A stretch of DNA of 64,000 nt from Lysinibacillus irui (GTDB lineage: Bacteria; Bacillota; Bacilli; Bacillales_A; Planococcaceae), in the NCBI RefSeq assembly GCF_028877475.1, contig NZ_CP113527.1, forward strand, positions 3,713,501-3,777,500, in the 5' to 3' direction. Positions 7,372 to 15,658 of the stretch are shown here, one piece after another. The position numbers and the translations under genes were made by a program. The notes under the pieces are model-generated. The model was not told the origin of the DNA and ran no database searches. It saw only the letters and a list, made by a program, of their open reading frames with translations. The stretch's first letter is position 1; every line of letters begins with the position of its first letter.

Positions 7372-8493
7372 GTGATTCGAGCCGTTTTAATAGACAATGA
7401 ACCTTTAGCTTTACACTACTTCCAAAATAAACTACACGCCTTTCAACAAATACAGGTTATTCAAACCTTTACAAGTGTAGAAAAATTTCTTAATGAGTTG
7501 CCAAACATAGAGTTTGACGTCATGTTTTTAGAGATAAAACTCCAAGAATTATCTGGACTTGAAGTAGCAGATATTATTAAAACAGAACGTCCACAAGTCA
7601 GCGTTATTTTTATTACCTCCTATCATGAATTTGCTTTACAAGCCTATGAAATCGGAGGTCTCGATTATTTATTAAAGCCTATTAGTCATACTCGTTTAGA
7701 AAAATCGATAGCCCGTATTGAGCATGAATTTTCTATACAGCAAATGCTACAACAAGCAACACAAACAGTCTTAAACGTACAATGCTTTGATCAATTTGCT
7801 GTCTATAGCAATAATAGCTTAGTGGCATTTAAAACTGAAAAGACGAAGGAATTATTTGCTTATTTTATTTTGCACCCAAACATACCGATACATCGAGATA
7901 ATTTAATTGATATTCTATGGCCAGATTTAGATTATGTACGTGCCAAATCAAATCTTCATACAGCTCTTTCTTATTTAAGAAAAACGTTAAATACAATAGG
8001 CTATGACAACTGTATTGTTTTTTCAAACAAATACTATGTTTTTGAAAAACCAAATATTGTGTGTGATTTATATGATTTTCAAAAACTTCATGAAGAATTT
8101 TCACGTTTGGAATTTCCCTCTATTTCATTGATTCATCAGTGTCTTTCTATTTATAAAAATGGCCTATTTGTTTTCGATGATTATGAATGGTCAACTGCCT
8201 ACAAAGATAGATTAACGAAATCATACATAGAGTTACTAGAAAAAGGGTTTCAACTAACGATTTTTTCAGATACTGAAAAAGCAATTGAATTTTTACACGC
8301 TTTATTAGATTATGATCCATACAATGAACAAAAACTTGAGCACTATTTGTATACGTTAATACAGGCAGGACTTCATGAACAGGCACACAAAATATTCCAA
8401 GCATATAAGCAAAAACTAAAGGAAGATTTAGCACTAACACCAAGCCCTTCCTTACTAGAAATATCCAAAAAATTAATTGTTTACAATAAATAG
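7372..8493 (+). CDS. Response regulator with BTAD/SARP-type output and a Glu phospho-site
   Basis: The product has 373 residues. Residues about 1-120 form a receiver domain, about 145-225 a winged-helix (Trans_reg_C-like) domain and about 235-370 a BTAD helical-repeat domain, the layout of SARP-like regulators in Bacillales. At the phospho-acceptor position the usual Asp is Glu54 (VMFLEIK), and the acidic pocket reads D8-N9-E10. The conserved Ser/Thr (FITSY) and Lys (LLKPI) remain. It may therefore be active without phosphorylation. No histidine kinase gene is adjacent. The start is GTG with an AAGGAG site; an overlapping ATG is out of frame and stops at once. Confidence 0.8.
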   Translation: MIRAVLIDNEPLALHYFQNKLHAFQQIQVIQTFTSVEKFLNELPNIEFDVMFLEIKLQELSGLEVADIIKTERPQVSVIFITSYHEFALQAYEIGGLDYLLKPISHTRLEKSIARIEHEFSIQQMLQQATQTVLNVQCFDQFAVYSNNSLVAFKTEKTKELFAYFILHPNIPIHRDNLIDILWPDLDYVRAKSNLHTALSYLRKTLNTIGYDNCIVFSNKYYVFEKPNIVCDLYDFQKLHEEFSRLEFPSISLIHQCLSIYKNGLFVFDDYEWSTAYKDRLTKSYIELLEKGFQLTIFSDTEKAIEFLHALLDYDPYNEQKLEHYLYTLIQAGLHEQAHKIFQAYKQKLKEDLALTPSPSLLEISKKLIVYNK

Positions 8494-8499
8494 TTTTAA

Positions 8500-8538
8500 A
8501 AACGGCGAGTACTACTAATTTGTAGGTACTCGCCGTTT
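8500..8538. terminator. Bidirectional terminator
   Basis: AAACGGCGAGTAC pairs with GTACTCGCCGTTT, with additional pairing toward the loop. It lies between the converging BTAD regulator and yhcZ/airR genes and has T-rich ends on both strands. Confidence 0.85.
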
Positions 8539-8567
8539 AATTATCAACTTATATTTGCTGTACGTCT

Positions 8568-9215
8568 TTAAGTGCCACTACCCTCTGTTAGGCCATGCTT
8601 CACTGCATAGAGCGCAGCCTGTGTACGGTCTTGCACTTGTAGCTTTGTAAAGATATTTGAAATATGCGTTTTAACCGTTTTTTCAGTAACAAAAAGTGAG
8701 GATGCTATTTCTCGATTACTCTTTCCTTTTGTAAGCTCTGCTAGCACATCTTGCTCGCGAGGTGTTAACGGATTTAATAAATGTGGTGCATTTTGTGATT
8801 CTTGTCGGTCCATTTCAAGCGTTGTGGTTGCATCTGGATGCAATGTATTTTCGCCACGCATTATACGTCGAATGGATAATACTAATTCATCTGGCTCAAT
8901 ATCTTTTAACTGATAGCCAGCTGCTCCCGCCTCCATTGCTGGAACAACATGATCTCGATCAGAAAAGCTAGTGAGCATTAAAATTTCTATTTGTGGATAT
9001 TTGGCTTTGATGCGTTTAGTTGCCTGAATGCCATCCATTTCTGGCATGACTAAATCCATTAAGATAATATCTGGTTGGATACTTTCTGCTAATGATACAG
9101 CTTCAAGTCCATTTTTCGCCTCTCCGACAACCTCAATATCTTTTTGTGTCTTTAAGAAAAACAAAAGTCCACGACGTACCACATGATGATCGTCTGCAAT
9201 TAATACTCGTATCAT
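8568..9215 (-). CDS. yhcZ: NarL/LuxR-family response regulator, AirR/YhcZ type
   Basis: The 215-residue protein has a receiver domain with acid pocket D8-D9, phospho-acceptor D54 (ILMDLVMP) and the conserved Lys in the phrase QLKD. A LuxR-type helix-turn-helix follows at about 148-205 (LTPREQDVLAELTKGKSNRE). Its gene lies 12 bp after a GAF-domain sensor kinase on the same strand, which makes the pair orthologous in layout to B. subtilis YhcYZ and S. aureus AirSR. AirSR responds to oxygen or redox state; the targets here are unknown. Confidence 0.85.
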   Translation of the reverse strand: MIRVLIADDHHVVRRGLLFFLKTQKDIEVVGEAKNGLEAVSLAESIQPDIILMDLVMPEMDGIQATKRIKAKYPQIEILMLTSFSDRDHVVPAMEAGAAGYQLKDIEPDELVLSIRRIMRGENTLHPDATTTLEMDRQESQNAPHLLNPLTPREQDVLAELTKGKSNREIASSLFVTEKTVKTHISNIFTKLQVQDRTQAALYAVKHGLTEGSGT

Positions 9216-9227
9216 GTCCTCTCCCCC

Positions 9228-10343
9228 TTAATATGGTAAGCGGATTAGCAGCTCCGTACCTTTGCCTATTTCACTTACCCAGTCAGCGGTGCCACCCACT
9301 GATTTAGCACGATCTTTTATAGATTGTAAGCCCATTGACAGCAACTTTATATTATTGTCGATTACAAATCCCCGTCCCTCATCACGAATAACCAATAAAA
9401 TATCTGTAGGTGTCACAGTAATATATAATGCTGCTTCTAGCACACCAGCATGGCGACGCACATTATTTAATGCTTCTTGAGCTACTCGAAATAATGTTTC
9501 TTCAATACGTGAGGGGAATTGTAGTACACCTGACACCGTAACATGTAATTTTAATCCTAGCATTTCAGCATATACCTTTATGGCTTCAAGTAAACCATTT
9601 TCTAATCCCTTAGGGCGCAATTGCCAAATCAACGCACGCATCTCTGTTAGGGCATCTTGTGTTAAGTGCTGAATCTCTTTAAAGGTTTCTTTCACCTCAT
9701 GGTCCTCTGTCATTTCAATACCAGCTCTCGCTGTTAATGTTACGGAGAATAGAAGTTGATTGACAGAATCATGTAAATCACGCGCTAGACGGTTCCGTTC
9801 CTTCACAAGGGCCATTTCTTGCTCTTGTTTTGTTAATAAAATTCGTTTAATCGCCGACCCCATCTGAAATGCCACCGATTCTAGTAAGGCAAGATCTTCC
9901 TCTGAAAAACGTACAGTGTCCTTCGATGCAACATTTAACACCCCAAAACGTTCTTGTCCAGATTGCAGGGGTACTGTGGCATGATGTGTAATCCCTTCAT
10001 GGTCTCCAACATTTGCTGCGATAGCACTTTCAATACGTTGACACTCGATAATATTTGAAGCTTTTTTCAGTTCCTCATTGCGATAACGGGAGACACACCA
10101 ACAGCCACCCTTATTTAAATAATGACAATTTTTATATTCCAATGCTTCTGGTAAATTTTCATGGACAACAAGCTCAGAGCGCCCCTTTGCATCAATAAAA
10201 AAAATCCAACCTGTTTCAAATTTGGTGCCATTTAAAAATTTGATGAGTGCACCTTTTAGCATTGTGACAATTTCAGTTTCTTCATTTAATAGTTCAGCAA
10301 TTTCTTTTAAAATACCGATATTGGAATGCTCATTCTCCCTCAC
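9228..10343 (-). CDS. yhcY: GAF-domain sensor histidine kinase, AirS/YhcY type
   Basis: The 371-residue cytoplasmic kinase has a GAF-like domain (about 20-170), a HisKA_3 dimerisation region with phospho-His191 (RLARDLHDS) and a HATPase domain (about 275-371; N box ALNNVRRHA, G box DEGRGF). The GAF part carries four cysteines, C73, C81, C83 and C101. In S. aureus AirS, cysteines in this domain hold a [2Fe-2S] cluster that controls kinase activity, so redox sensing is likely. There is no membrane segment. The start is GTG with GAAGAGGTG upstream. It is co-transcribed with the response regulator downstream. Confidence 0.85.
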   Translation of the reverse strand: MRENEHSNIGILKEIAELLNEETEIVTMLKGALIKFLNGTKFETGWIFFIDAKGRSELVVHENLPEALEYKNCHYLNKGGCWCVSRYRNEELKKASNIIECQRIESAIAANVGDHEGITHHATVPLQSGQERFGVLNVASKDTVRFSEEDLALLESVAFQMGSAIKRILLTKQEQEMALVKERNRLARDLHDSVNQLLFSVTLTARAGIEMTEDHEVKETFKEIQHLTQDALTEMRALIWQLRPKGLENGLLEAIKVYAEMLGLKLHVTVSGVLQFPSRIEETLFRVAQEALNNVRRHAGVLEAALYITVTPTDILLVIRDEGRGFVIDNNIKLLSMGLQSIKDRAKSVGGTADWVSEIGKGTELLIRLPY

Positions 10344-10531
10344 GAAAACACCTCTTCTTTAGCATTACTACTACTAATGATACCATTAAGGAGTTAGAGT
10401 CGTCTGCTTCCGTCATTCATACTTTAGACTGAAATTAAAGGCATACCTTATTTTGCGTAAGTTGATTTACATATAAAACTAGAACATCTATAATCGTACA
10501 AGTACATGGTTTTATGAAGGGAAGATTGGAA

Positions 10532-10957
10532 ATGTCTAAAAAAGAGGAAAATGGCTTATTATTTATTTGGATTGTTTCTGCAGTAGCGACATTAGGTTCA
10601 TTATACTTTTCCGAAATTCGTCACTATGAGCCTTGTAAATTATGTTGGATTCAACGTATTTTTATGTACCCAATTGTCATTATGACAACTGTAGCATTTA
10701 TTCAAAAAAATGCTCGCATCGCTGTCACAACGGCCGTTTTTTCTGTCATCGGAGGCTGTATTTCACTATACCATTACGGCATTCAAAAGCTTAGCTTTTT
10801 AGCTGATAATGCTCCTTCCTGTGGCGCGGTTTCTTGTACAGGACAATATATTAACTGGTTAGGATTTATTACTATTCCGTTTCTAGCATTAACTGCATTT
10901 ATTTTAATCGCAGGGGCAAGCTTTTATATAATAAAGGCTGCTAAAGCTGCAAAATAA
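10532..10957 (+). CDS. bdbC: Disulfide bond formation protein BdbC (DsbB-like)
   Basis: This is a four-helix membrane thiol oxidoreductase of 141 residues. It shows the two redox-active pairs expected: C35-x2-C38 (EPCKLCWIQR) near the first periplasm-side loop, and C97/C102 in the second loop (SCGAVSC). The phrase GQYINWLGFITIPFLALTAF is characteristic of BdbC/BdbB. It re-oxidises the extracellular thioredoxin-like partner BdbD using quinone. No bdbD is next to it here. I use the ATG at 10532 because it gives the usual length; an ATG at 10514 would add six residues. Confidence 0.9.
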   Translation: MSKKEENGLLFIWIVSAVATLGSLYFSEIRHYEPCKLCWIQRIFMYPIVIMTTVAFIQKNARIAVTTAVFSVIGGCISLYHYGIQKLSFLADNAPSCGAVSCTGQYINWLGFITIPFLALTAFILIAGASFYIIKAAKAAK

Positions 10958-10960
10958 TCG

Positions 10961-10994
10961 AAAGACCGTGTTCTACCATTGGAATACGGTCTTT
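10961..10994 (+). terminator. Terminator after bdbC
   Basis: AAAGACCGT pairs with ACGGTCTTT, extended by GTTC/GAAT near the loop, and is followed by TTC. It lies just after the bdbC stop and 19 bp before the next start, so it may not fully isolate the next gene. Confidence 0.7.
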
Positions 10995-11013
10995 TCATCG
11001 GAGGATACAATCT

Positions 11014-11853
11014 ATGTTTCTTTATGAAATGAATGAAGATAACTTAACTATTGAAGAGCTATTGCGTAATCAGTGGAGGCTTGGGAAAAAGCTAGTCCAT
11101 GAATTACGTATGGCTAAAGCAATCACATTAGCAAATGATGAGCTTATTCAATGGAATACACCTTTACAGACAGGAACGATAATCAAAATTACGTTTCCTA
11201 TTCCAACATCTAGCTACAAACCAACACCTGTTTGTGCTATTGACGTTGTCTATGAAGATGACCATTGTTTAATCGTATCGAAGCCAAAAGGTATGGCAAC
11301 ACACCCTAATGATGAACGTGATACGCATACTTGTATGAACCATGTTATGGCACACATAAAAGAACATGGTGGCATTTATGCAGAGCATGTCCATCGTCTC
11401 GATAAAGGAACACAAGGGTTACTGCTTGTAGCAAAGCATCCTTTAGCAAAATCTATTTTTGATCGGATGATTGAGGAAAAATCTATTATTCGTACGTATG
11501 CTGCAGAAGTCCAAGGAAATTTAAGGTCTTCCACTGGAACTATTTCTGAGCCAATTGGCAAAGACCGACATCATGCTACAAGACGTGTTGTGTCCAAAAC
11601 TGGTCAGCATGCTGTAACTCACTATGAAGTTGTGGCTCGCTACAAAAATTCCTGTGTTGTCCATCTGATTCTTGAAACTGGACGTACACATCAAATACGT
11701 GTTCATTTAGCCTATATCGGCCATCCGATTATCGGCGATACAATGTACGGCGCACGAGAAACGGCAAGCGGTGACTATGAGCTCCATGCCATTCAATTAG
11801 AATTTGAACATCCATTTTTAAATCAACGAATTATCGTTAAGGACGAGCAATAA
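11014..11853 (+). CDS. RluA/RluD-family pseudouridine synthase
   Basis: The 279-residue enzyme carries the family's catalytic motif HRLDKGTQG, with the catalytic aspartate at about residue 130, and the later RTHQIRVH motif near residue 230. These mark the RluA/RsuA-type synthases that convert uridine to pseudouridine in rRNA or tRNA. It most resembles the short B. subtilis paralogues YhcT and YjbO. The N-terminus (residues 1-65) is a degenerate S4-like segment. The target uridine cannot be told from sequence. It is followed by a strong terminator. Confidence 0.85.
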   Translation: MFLYEMNEDNLTIEELLRNQWRLGKKLVHELRMAKAITLANDELIQWNTPLQTGTIIKITFPIPTSSYKPTPVCAIDVVYEDDHCLIVSKPKGMATHPNDERDTHTCMNHVMAHIKEHGGIYAEHVHRLDKGTQGLLLVAKHPLAKSIFDRMIEEKSIIRTYAAEVQGNLRSSTGTISEPIGKDRHHATRRVVSKTGQHAVTHYEVVARYKNSCVVHLILETGRTHQIRVHLAYIGHPIIGDTMYGARETASGDYELHAIQLEFEHPFLNQRIIVKDEQ

Positions 11854-11856
11854 TCA

Positions 11857-11894
11857 AAAAAATCCCGCTTCTCTCCTCTGAGAGCGGGATTTTT
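11857..11894. terminator. Bidirectional terminator
   Basis: AAAATCCCGCT pairs with AGCGGGATTTTT around a CTC/GAG inner stem. It lies between the convergent pseudouridine synthase and aldo/keto reductase genes and has T-runs on both strands. Confidence 0.85.
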
Positions 11895-11899
11895 ACTTA

Positions 11900-12730
11900 T
11901 TAGAAATCAAATTTAAAATGATCAGGATCTTGCCCAAATCGCTGATTGCGATTTAATGTTGCCATCTTCTCCATTTGTTCCTGTGTTAATGCAAAGTCAA
12001 AAATCTCTGCATTTTCCTCAATTCGGCTCGGAGTCACTGATTTAGGTATAACAAGTGTATCATTTTGTAAATGCCAACGTAGCACTACCTGAGCAGGCGT
12101 TTTACCGATTTCTTTCCCTATTTCAACAATGGTAGAATCAGTAAGTACGCCTCCACGACCTAGCGGTGACCAAGCAGTAACCGCAATTTGGTGTTCACTG
12201 CAAAATGCACTTAATGCTTGTTGCTGTAAATAAGGATGTACCTCCACCTGATTAACCATCGGAGCGGTATTTGCCTTAGCCAATATTTTCTCTAAATGGT
12301 GCTCATGATGATTTGATACACCCGTTGCACGAATTAGTTTTTCGTCATATAGGCGTTCAATCGCGCGATATGTTTCTTCAAATGTTTCTGGGACAGCCCA
12401 ATGTGTTAAATATAAATCTAAGTAATCCATATTTAATTTCTTGAGTGAAACCTCAAAAGCACGTAATGTTGCGTCATATCCTTGGTCATTATTCCATACT
12501 TTAGTCGTCACAAAAATATCTTCACGTCGAATACCTGAATGACGAATGGCTTCTCCTACTTCTACTTCATTACCATACAATGATGCTGTATCAATCGCTC
12601 GATAACCAAATTTTAATGCTTTGTCGATGGCCTGTAATGTCTCTTCACGTTCTGTCATTTTATAAACCCCTAAGCCGAAGCGAGGCATTTCTACACCATT
12701 AGATAATGTTTTTGTTGATTGTAAATGCAA
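11900..12730 (-). CDS. Aldo/keto reductase (AKR5-like, YtbE/YvgN type)
   Basis: The 276-residue TIM-barrel NADPH-dependent reductase has the family signatures GYRAIDTASLYGNE (catalytic Asp and Tyr), the catalytic Lys in FVTTKVW, the His in LTHWAVP, and a cofactor region PKSVTPSRIEEN. It probably reduces reactive aldehydes such as methylglyoxal, by analogy with YtbE and YvgN; the natural substrate is unknown. The start is a TTG codon with AAAGGGG 9 bases upstream; no ATG lies nearby in frame. It is a single-gene unit. Confidence 0.88.
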   Translation of the reverse strand: MHLQSTKTLSNGVEMPRFGLGVYKMTEREETLQAIDKALKFGYRAIDTASLYGNEVEVGEAIRHSGIRREDIFVTTKVWNNDQGYDATLRAFEVSLKKLNMDYLDLYLTHWAVPETFEETYRAIERLYDEKLIRATGVSNHHEHHLEKILAKANTAPMVNQVEVHPYLQQQALSAFCSEHQIAVTAWSPLGRGGVLTDSTIVEIGKEIGKTPAQVVLRWHLQNDTLVIPKSVTPSRIEENAEIFDFALTQEQMEKMATLNRNQRFGQDPDHFKFDF

Positions 12731-12808
12731 GAACTACAACCCCTTTCTTTTCCTAGTACCATTATACAAAATATTGGATTTAAGAAAAATAAAGAAGGTT
12801 TCATAACA

Positions 12809-12979
12809 CTACTCTTTCTTTAATTCAACATCTTCCAATTGTATAGGATCAGCAATACGCTCATCCTCTGCCAACTCCAGACCGTCTCGTAAATGCTCCA
12901 TCTGCTTTCCTAAATCTTTTAATTCCTTCATATCTCTTGCCATCGTACCATTTTCAATGTTTGGCACCTTTTTTTCCAT
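12809..12979 (-). CDS. Small acidic/basic hypothetical protein, 56 aa
   Basis: An ATG at 12979 has the ribosome site GAGGTGA 5 bases upstream. The frame encodes 56 residues, charged and helical, beginning MEKKVPNIENGTMARDMKEL and ending in LEDVELKKE. There are no cysteines or membrane segments. I do not recognise the family, although such short charged proteins are common in Lysinibacillus-type genomes. It lies divergently from the 30-residue peptide gene at 13125. Confidence 0.6.
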   Translation of the reverse strand: MEKKVPNIENGTMARDMKELKDLGKQMEHLRDGLELAEDERIADPIQLEDVELKKE

Positions 12980-13124
12980 AATGATCACCTCATTTATAGT
13001 TTTCCCTATATCGATATGTTTGAACCATTTCTGACATATTTTATTCAGCTATGTCGTTTCATTTTTATAATAGATAGGCTATACTAAAAAGAGATGTCTT
13101 TATAAACATGAGGAGGGTACTTCC

Positions 13125-13217
13125 ATGAAATTATTATTAATTCTTGGTGTAACAATTGCTTTCTTATCTGCTATTTTCACTGCTGGTTACGAAGGCGACT
13201 ACAAAGCTGATAAATAA
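13125..13217 (+). CDS. 30-residue single-pass membrane peptide
   Basis: An ATG at 13125 is preceded by AGGAGG at a good distance. The 30 codons encode a Lys-start hydrophobic segment (residues 3-20: LLLILGVTIAFLSAIFTA) followed by a charged tail, GYEGDYKADK. A strong terminator follows 9 bp after the stop, so this is a free-standing unit and not a fragment of a larger gene. It could be a small membrane regulator or type I toxin-like peptide. There is no direct evidence for either. Confidence 0.6.
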   Translation: MKLLLILGVTIAFLSAIFTAGYEGDYKADK

Positions 13218-13226
13218 AACCTCAAG

Positions 13227-13269
13227 AAAATCACTAAGCATAGAAAAATGCTTAGTGATTTTCTTTTTT
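13227..13269 (+). terminator. Terminator of the 30-residue peptide gene
   Basis: AAAATCACTAAGCAT and its exact complement form a 15-bp stem with a 6-base loop, followed by CTTTTTTT. Confidence 0.9.
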
Positions 13270-13288
13270 TATGGAACAATATAATTAC

Positions 13289-13317
13289 TTGACTTTCCTT
13301 TATTTTTAAAATAAACT
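13289..13317 (+). promoter_or_regulatory. Probable promoter of the catE-like gene
   Basis: TTGACT (13289-13294) and TAAACT (13312-13317) are spaced by 17 bp. Immediately downstream, TTACATAAAGTAA (13321-13333) is a short palindrome that could be the operator of a MarR/DUF24-type repressor, the kind that controls catechol dioxygenases in Bacillus. The operator is a guess. Confidence 0.45.
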
Positions 13318-13369
13318 AACTTACATAAAGTAACTAGATAAAAAAAGATAACTAACCGGAGGTATCCAC

Positions 13370-14215
13370 ATGCATTTTCATGAAAAACCGAATACTTATG
13401 TCACAAATGTTGAATTAAAAGTAAGTGATCTACAACGCTCTTTAACATATTATCAAGATGTCATTGGCTTCAAAGTTTTACACCAAGAATCACATAAAGC
13501 TACGTTAACAGCAGATGGACGTACAGCTTTATTGACAATTGTTCAACCTGAAACAGTAGAAGAAAAGCAACGTATGACTACTGGCCTTTATCACTTTGCT
13601 CTACTATTACCAACCCGTCGTGATTTAGCAAATATTATTACTCATTTTCATGAAAAAGGCGTATATCTTGGAGCTTCCGACCACGCTGTGAGTGAAGCAC
13701 TTTATTTAAATGATCCTGACCATAATGGCATTGAGGTTTATGTGGATCGACCTGAAAGTGAATGGACATGGTATGTCGATCAAGTGCATATGGTAACGGA
13801 GCCATTAAATATTCAATCAATCTTAGAAGAAGGCAATGGAAACTGGAGTGGTCTTCCAGAAGGAACAGTAATGGGACATATTCATTTATCTGTCTCCAAC
13901 TTAGCAGAGACTGAGCAATTTTATACAAAGGGCTTAGGTTACGATATTGTCTCACGCTATGGCACACAAGCATTATTTATTTCTACAGGTCGATATCACC
14001 ATCATATCGGTTTAAATACTTGGCATTCTGAAAATGCTCCAAAGCTTGGTGAAAATCAAGTGGGCCTAAAGACATTCTCGCTACGTTTAGACAATGAAGA
14101 ACAAGCATCTTCTATGAAAGCAAACTTACGTGCAATGGGTGCACCTGTCATAGATATTGACGGTGGGTTCCAAACTGAAGACCCTTCAGGGAATGTTGTA
14201 TTATTGAAATTTTAA
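13370..14215 (+). CDS. catE: Catechol 2,3-dioxygenase-like VOC protein (CatE type)
   Basis: The 281-residue protein has two tandem VOC (glyoxalase/extradiol dioxygenase) modules, about residues 8-130 and 165-280. Phrases such as TGLYHFALLLP, DHAVSEALYLNDPDHNGIE and GYDIVSRYGTQALFIS/YHHHIGLN match B. subtilis CatE, with metal-ligand His and Glu in place. CatE opens catechols with Fe(II) and protects against quinone stress. A MarR/DUF24-type repressor controls it in Bacillus; none is next to it here. The start ATG has CGGAGG upstream. Substrate specificity is inferred. Confidence 0.8.
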   Translation: MHFHEKPNTYVTNVELKVSDLQRSLTYYQDVIGFKVLHQESHKATLTADGRTALLTIVQPETVEEKQRMTTGLYHFALLLPTRRDLANIITHFHEKGVYLGASDHAVSEALYLNDPDHNGIEVYVDRPESEWTWYVDQVHMVTEPLNIQSILEEGNGNWSGLPEGTVMGHIHLSVSNLAETEQFYTKGLGYDIVSRYGTQALFISTGRYHHHIGLNTWHSENAPKLGENQVGLKTFSLRLDNEEQASSMKANLRAMGAPVIDIDGGFQTEDPSGNVVLLKF

Positions 14216-14223
14216 TCATATGT

Positions 14224-14288
14224 AAAAAGCAATTCTCACATATAAGTTGCCTATTCATGGGCAGCCCTATATAGAGAATTGCTTTTTT
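14224..14288. terminator. Bidirectional terminator, catE-like/trmL
   Basis: AAAAAGCAATTCTC pairs with GAGAATTGCTTTTT; a second small hairpin (TGCC/GGCA) lies within the long loop. T-runs flank both ends, serving both converging genes. Confidence 0.8.
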
Positions 14289-14760
14289 AATGTAATCCTG
14301 GATATCCTTGTTGACGTAATGCCTCATAAATTACAATAGCAGCCGTATTAGATAAATTAAGAGAACGGACATGCTCACTTTGCGGAATACGTAAACACAT
14401 ATCTCGACGTTCATAAGCAAAGTCCTTTGGCAAACCTGTTGTTTCTTTTCCGAACATAAAATAAATATCTCGGTTTTGATCACTAAAATCATGTGTCGTA
14501 AATGGCTCTTCACTATATGTTTCGATTAAATATACATCTCCATTTTTAGAGTATTCTATAAAATCATCAAGTGAGTCATGATAGACCACATTAACACTAT
14601 GCCAATAATCTAAGCCCGCACGTTTAAGCATTTTATCATCCGTCGAAAAGCCAAGTGGACGAATTAAATGTAACGATGTATTAGTGCCTGCACAGGTGCG
14701 AGCAATGTTCCCTGTATTGGCTGGTATTTCTGGTTGATACAAAACGATATGCAATGGCAT
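14287..14760 (-). CDS. trmL: tRNA (cytidine/uridine-34-2'-O)-methyltransferase TrmL
   Basis: The 157-residue SPOUT methyltransferase has the N-terminal motif YQPEIPANTGNIARTC, the motif FGKETTGLP in the middle, and the C-terminal knot motif RSLNLSNTAAIVIYEALRQ that binds S-adenosylmethionine. It methylates the wobble ribose of some tRNA-Leu species. The length is typical; the B. subtilis name is CspR. A 21-bp-phased repeat array begins about 85 bp upstream of its start. Confidence 0.92.
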   Translation of the reverse strand: MPLHIVLYQPEIPANTGNIARTCAGTNTSLHLIRPLGFSTDDKMLKRAGLDYWHSVNVVYHDSLDDFIEYSKNGDVYLIETYSEEPFTTHDFSDQNRDIYFMFGKETTGLPKDFAYERRDMCLRIPQSEHVRSLNLSNTAAIVIYEALRQQGYPGLH

Positions 14761-14844
14761 AACGGTACACTTCCTTATTAAGAATTTCTTTAAATCGGTT
14801 TAAGAGGACTGCGAAACTCATTTAGAGGGCAACTCTCACTTTTG

Positions 14845-15602
14845 GAGCGGTTTTGCCTGCATAGGAGCGACTTCCCCTCTGCTTTGAGCGGGGCTCGGCT
14901 CTTTTGGAGCGATTTTACCCGCTTTTGGAGCGGTTGCCATCTCTTTTCGAGCGACTTCACCCACATATGGAGCGGTTGCCATCTCTTTTCGAGCGACTTC
15001 ACTCACTTTTGGAGCGGTTGCCACCTCTTTTCGAGCGACTTCACTCACTTTTGGAGCGGTTGCCATCTCTTTTCGAGCGACTTCACTCACTTTTGGAGCG
15101 GTTGCCGCCTCTTTTGGAGCGACTTCACTCACTTTCGGAGCGGTTACCACCTCTTTTGGAGCGACTTCACCCACATTTGGAGCGGTTGCCATCTCTTTTC
15201 GAGCGACTTCACTCACTTTTGGAGCGGTTGCCACCTCATTTGGAGCGACTTCACTCACTTTCGGAGCGGTTACCACCTTTTTTGGAGCGACTTCACTCAC
15301 TTTTGGAGCGGTTGCCATCTCTTTTCGAGCGACTTCACTCACTTTTGGAGCGGTTGCCACCTCTTTTCGAGCAACTTCACTCACATTTGGAGCGGTTGCC
15401 ATCTCTTTTCGAGCGACTTCACTCACTTTTGGAGCGGTTGCCACCTCTTTTCGAGCGACTTCACTCACTTTCGGAGCGGTTACCACCTTTTTTGGAGTGA
15501 CTTCACTCACTTTTAGAGCGGTTGCCACCTCTTTTCGAGCGACTTCACTCACTTTTAGAGTGGTTATCACTGCATTTGGAACCGCCACACCCACCTGGAG
15601 CG
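14845..15602. repeat. 21-bp-phased GAGCG repeat array
   Basis: The pentamer GAGCG (rarely GAGTG, GAGCA) recurs on the plus strand at exact 21-bp steps from 14886 to 15558, 33 consecutive sites, with looser copies at 14845, 14865, 15579 and 15598. Two unit types alternate: GAGCGGTTGCCAYCTCTTTT (A, written from GAGCG) and GAGCGACTTCACTCACTTTT (B), giving a 42-bp higher-order repeat. Because 21 is a multiple of 3, several long stop-free frames cross the array; none has a convincing start. It fills most of the gap 14761-15658 between trmL and queG. No insertion-sequence gene is linked. Confidence 0.9.
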
Positions 15603-15658
15603 GTTGCTACTCCTCTAAAGTGACCCCCTCTTTAATTTAGTGGAGAAAATCGACCTCA

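Noticed and set aside
14845..15602. CRISPR array
   Set aside because: There is no repeat-spacer pattern of 28-37 bp repeats with unique spacers of similar length; the units are 21/42 bp and near identical. No cas gene is in the window.
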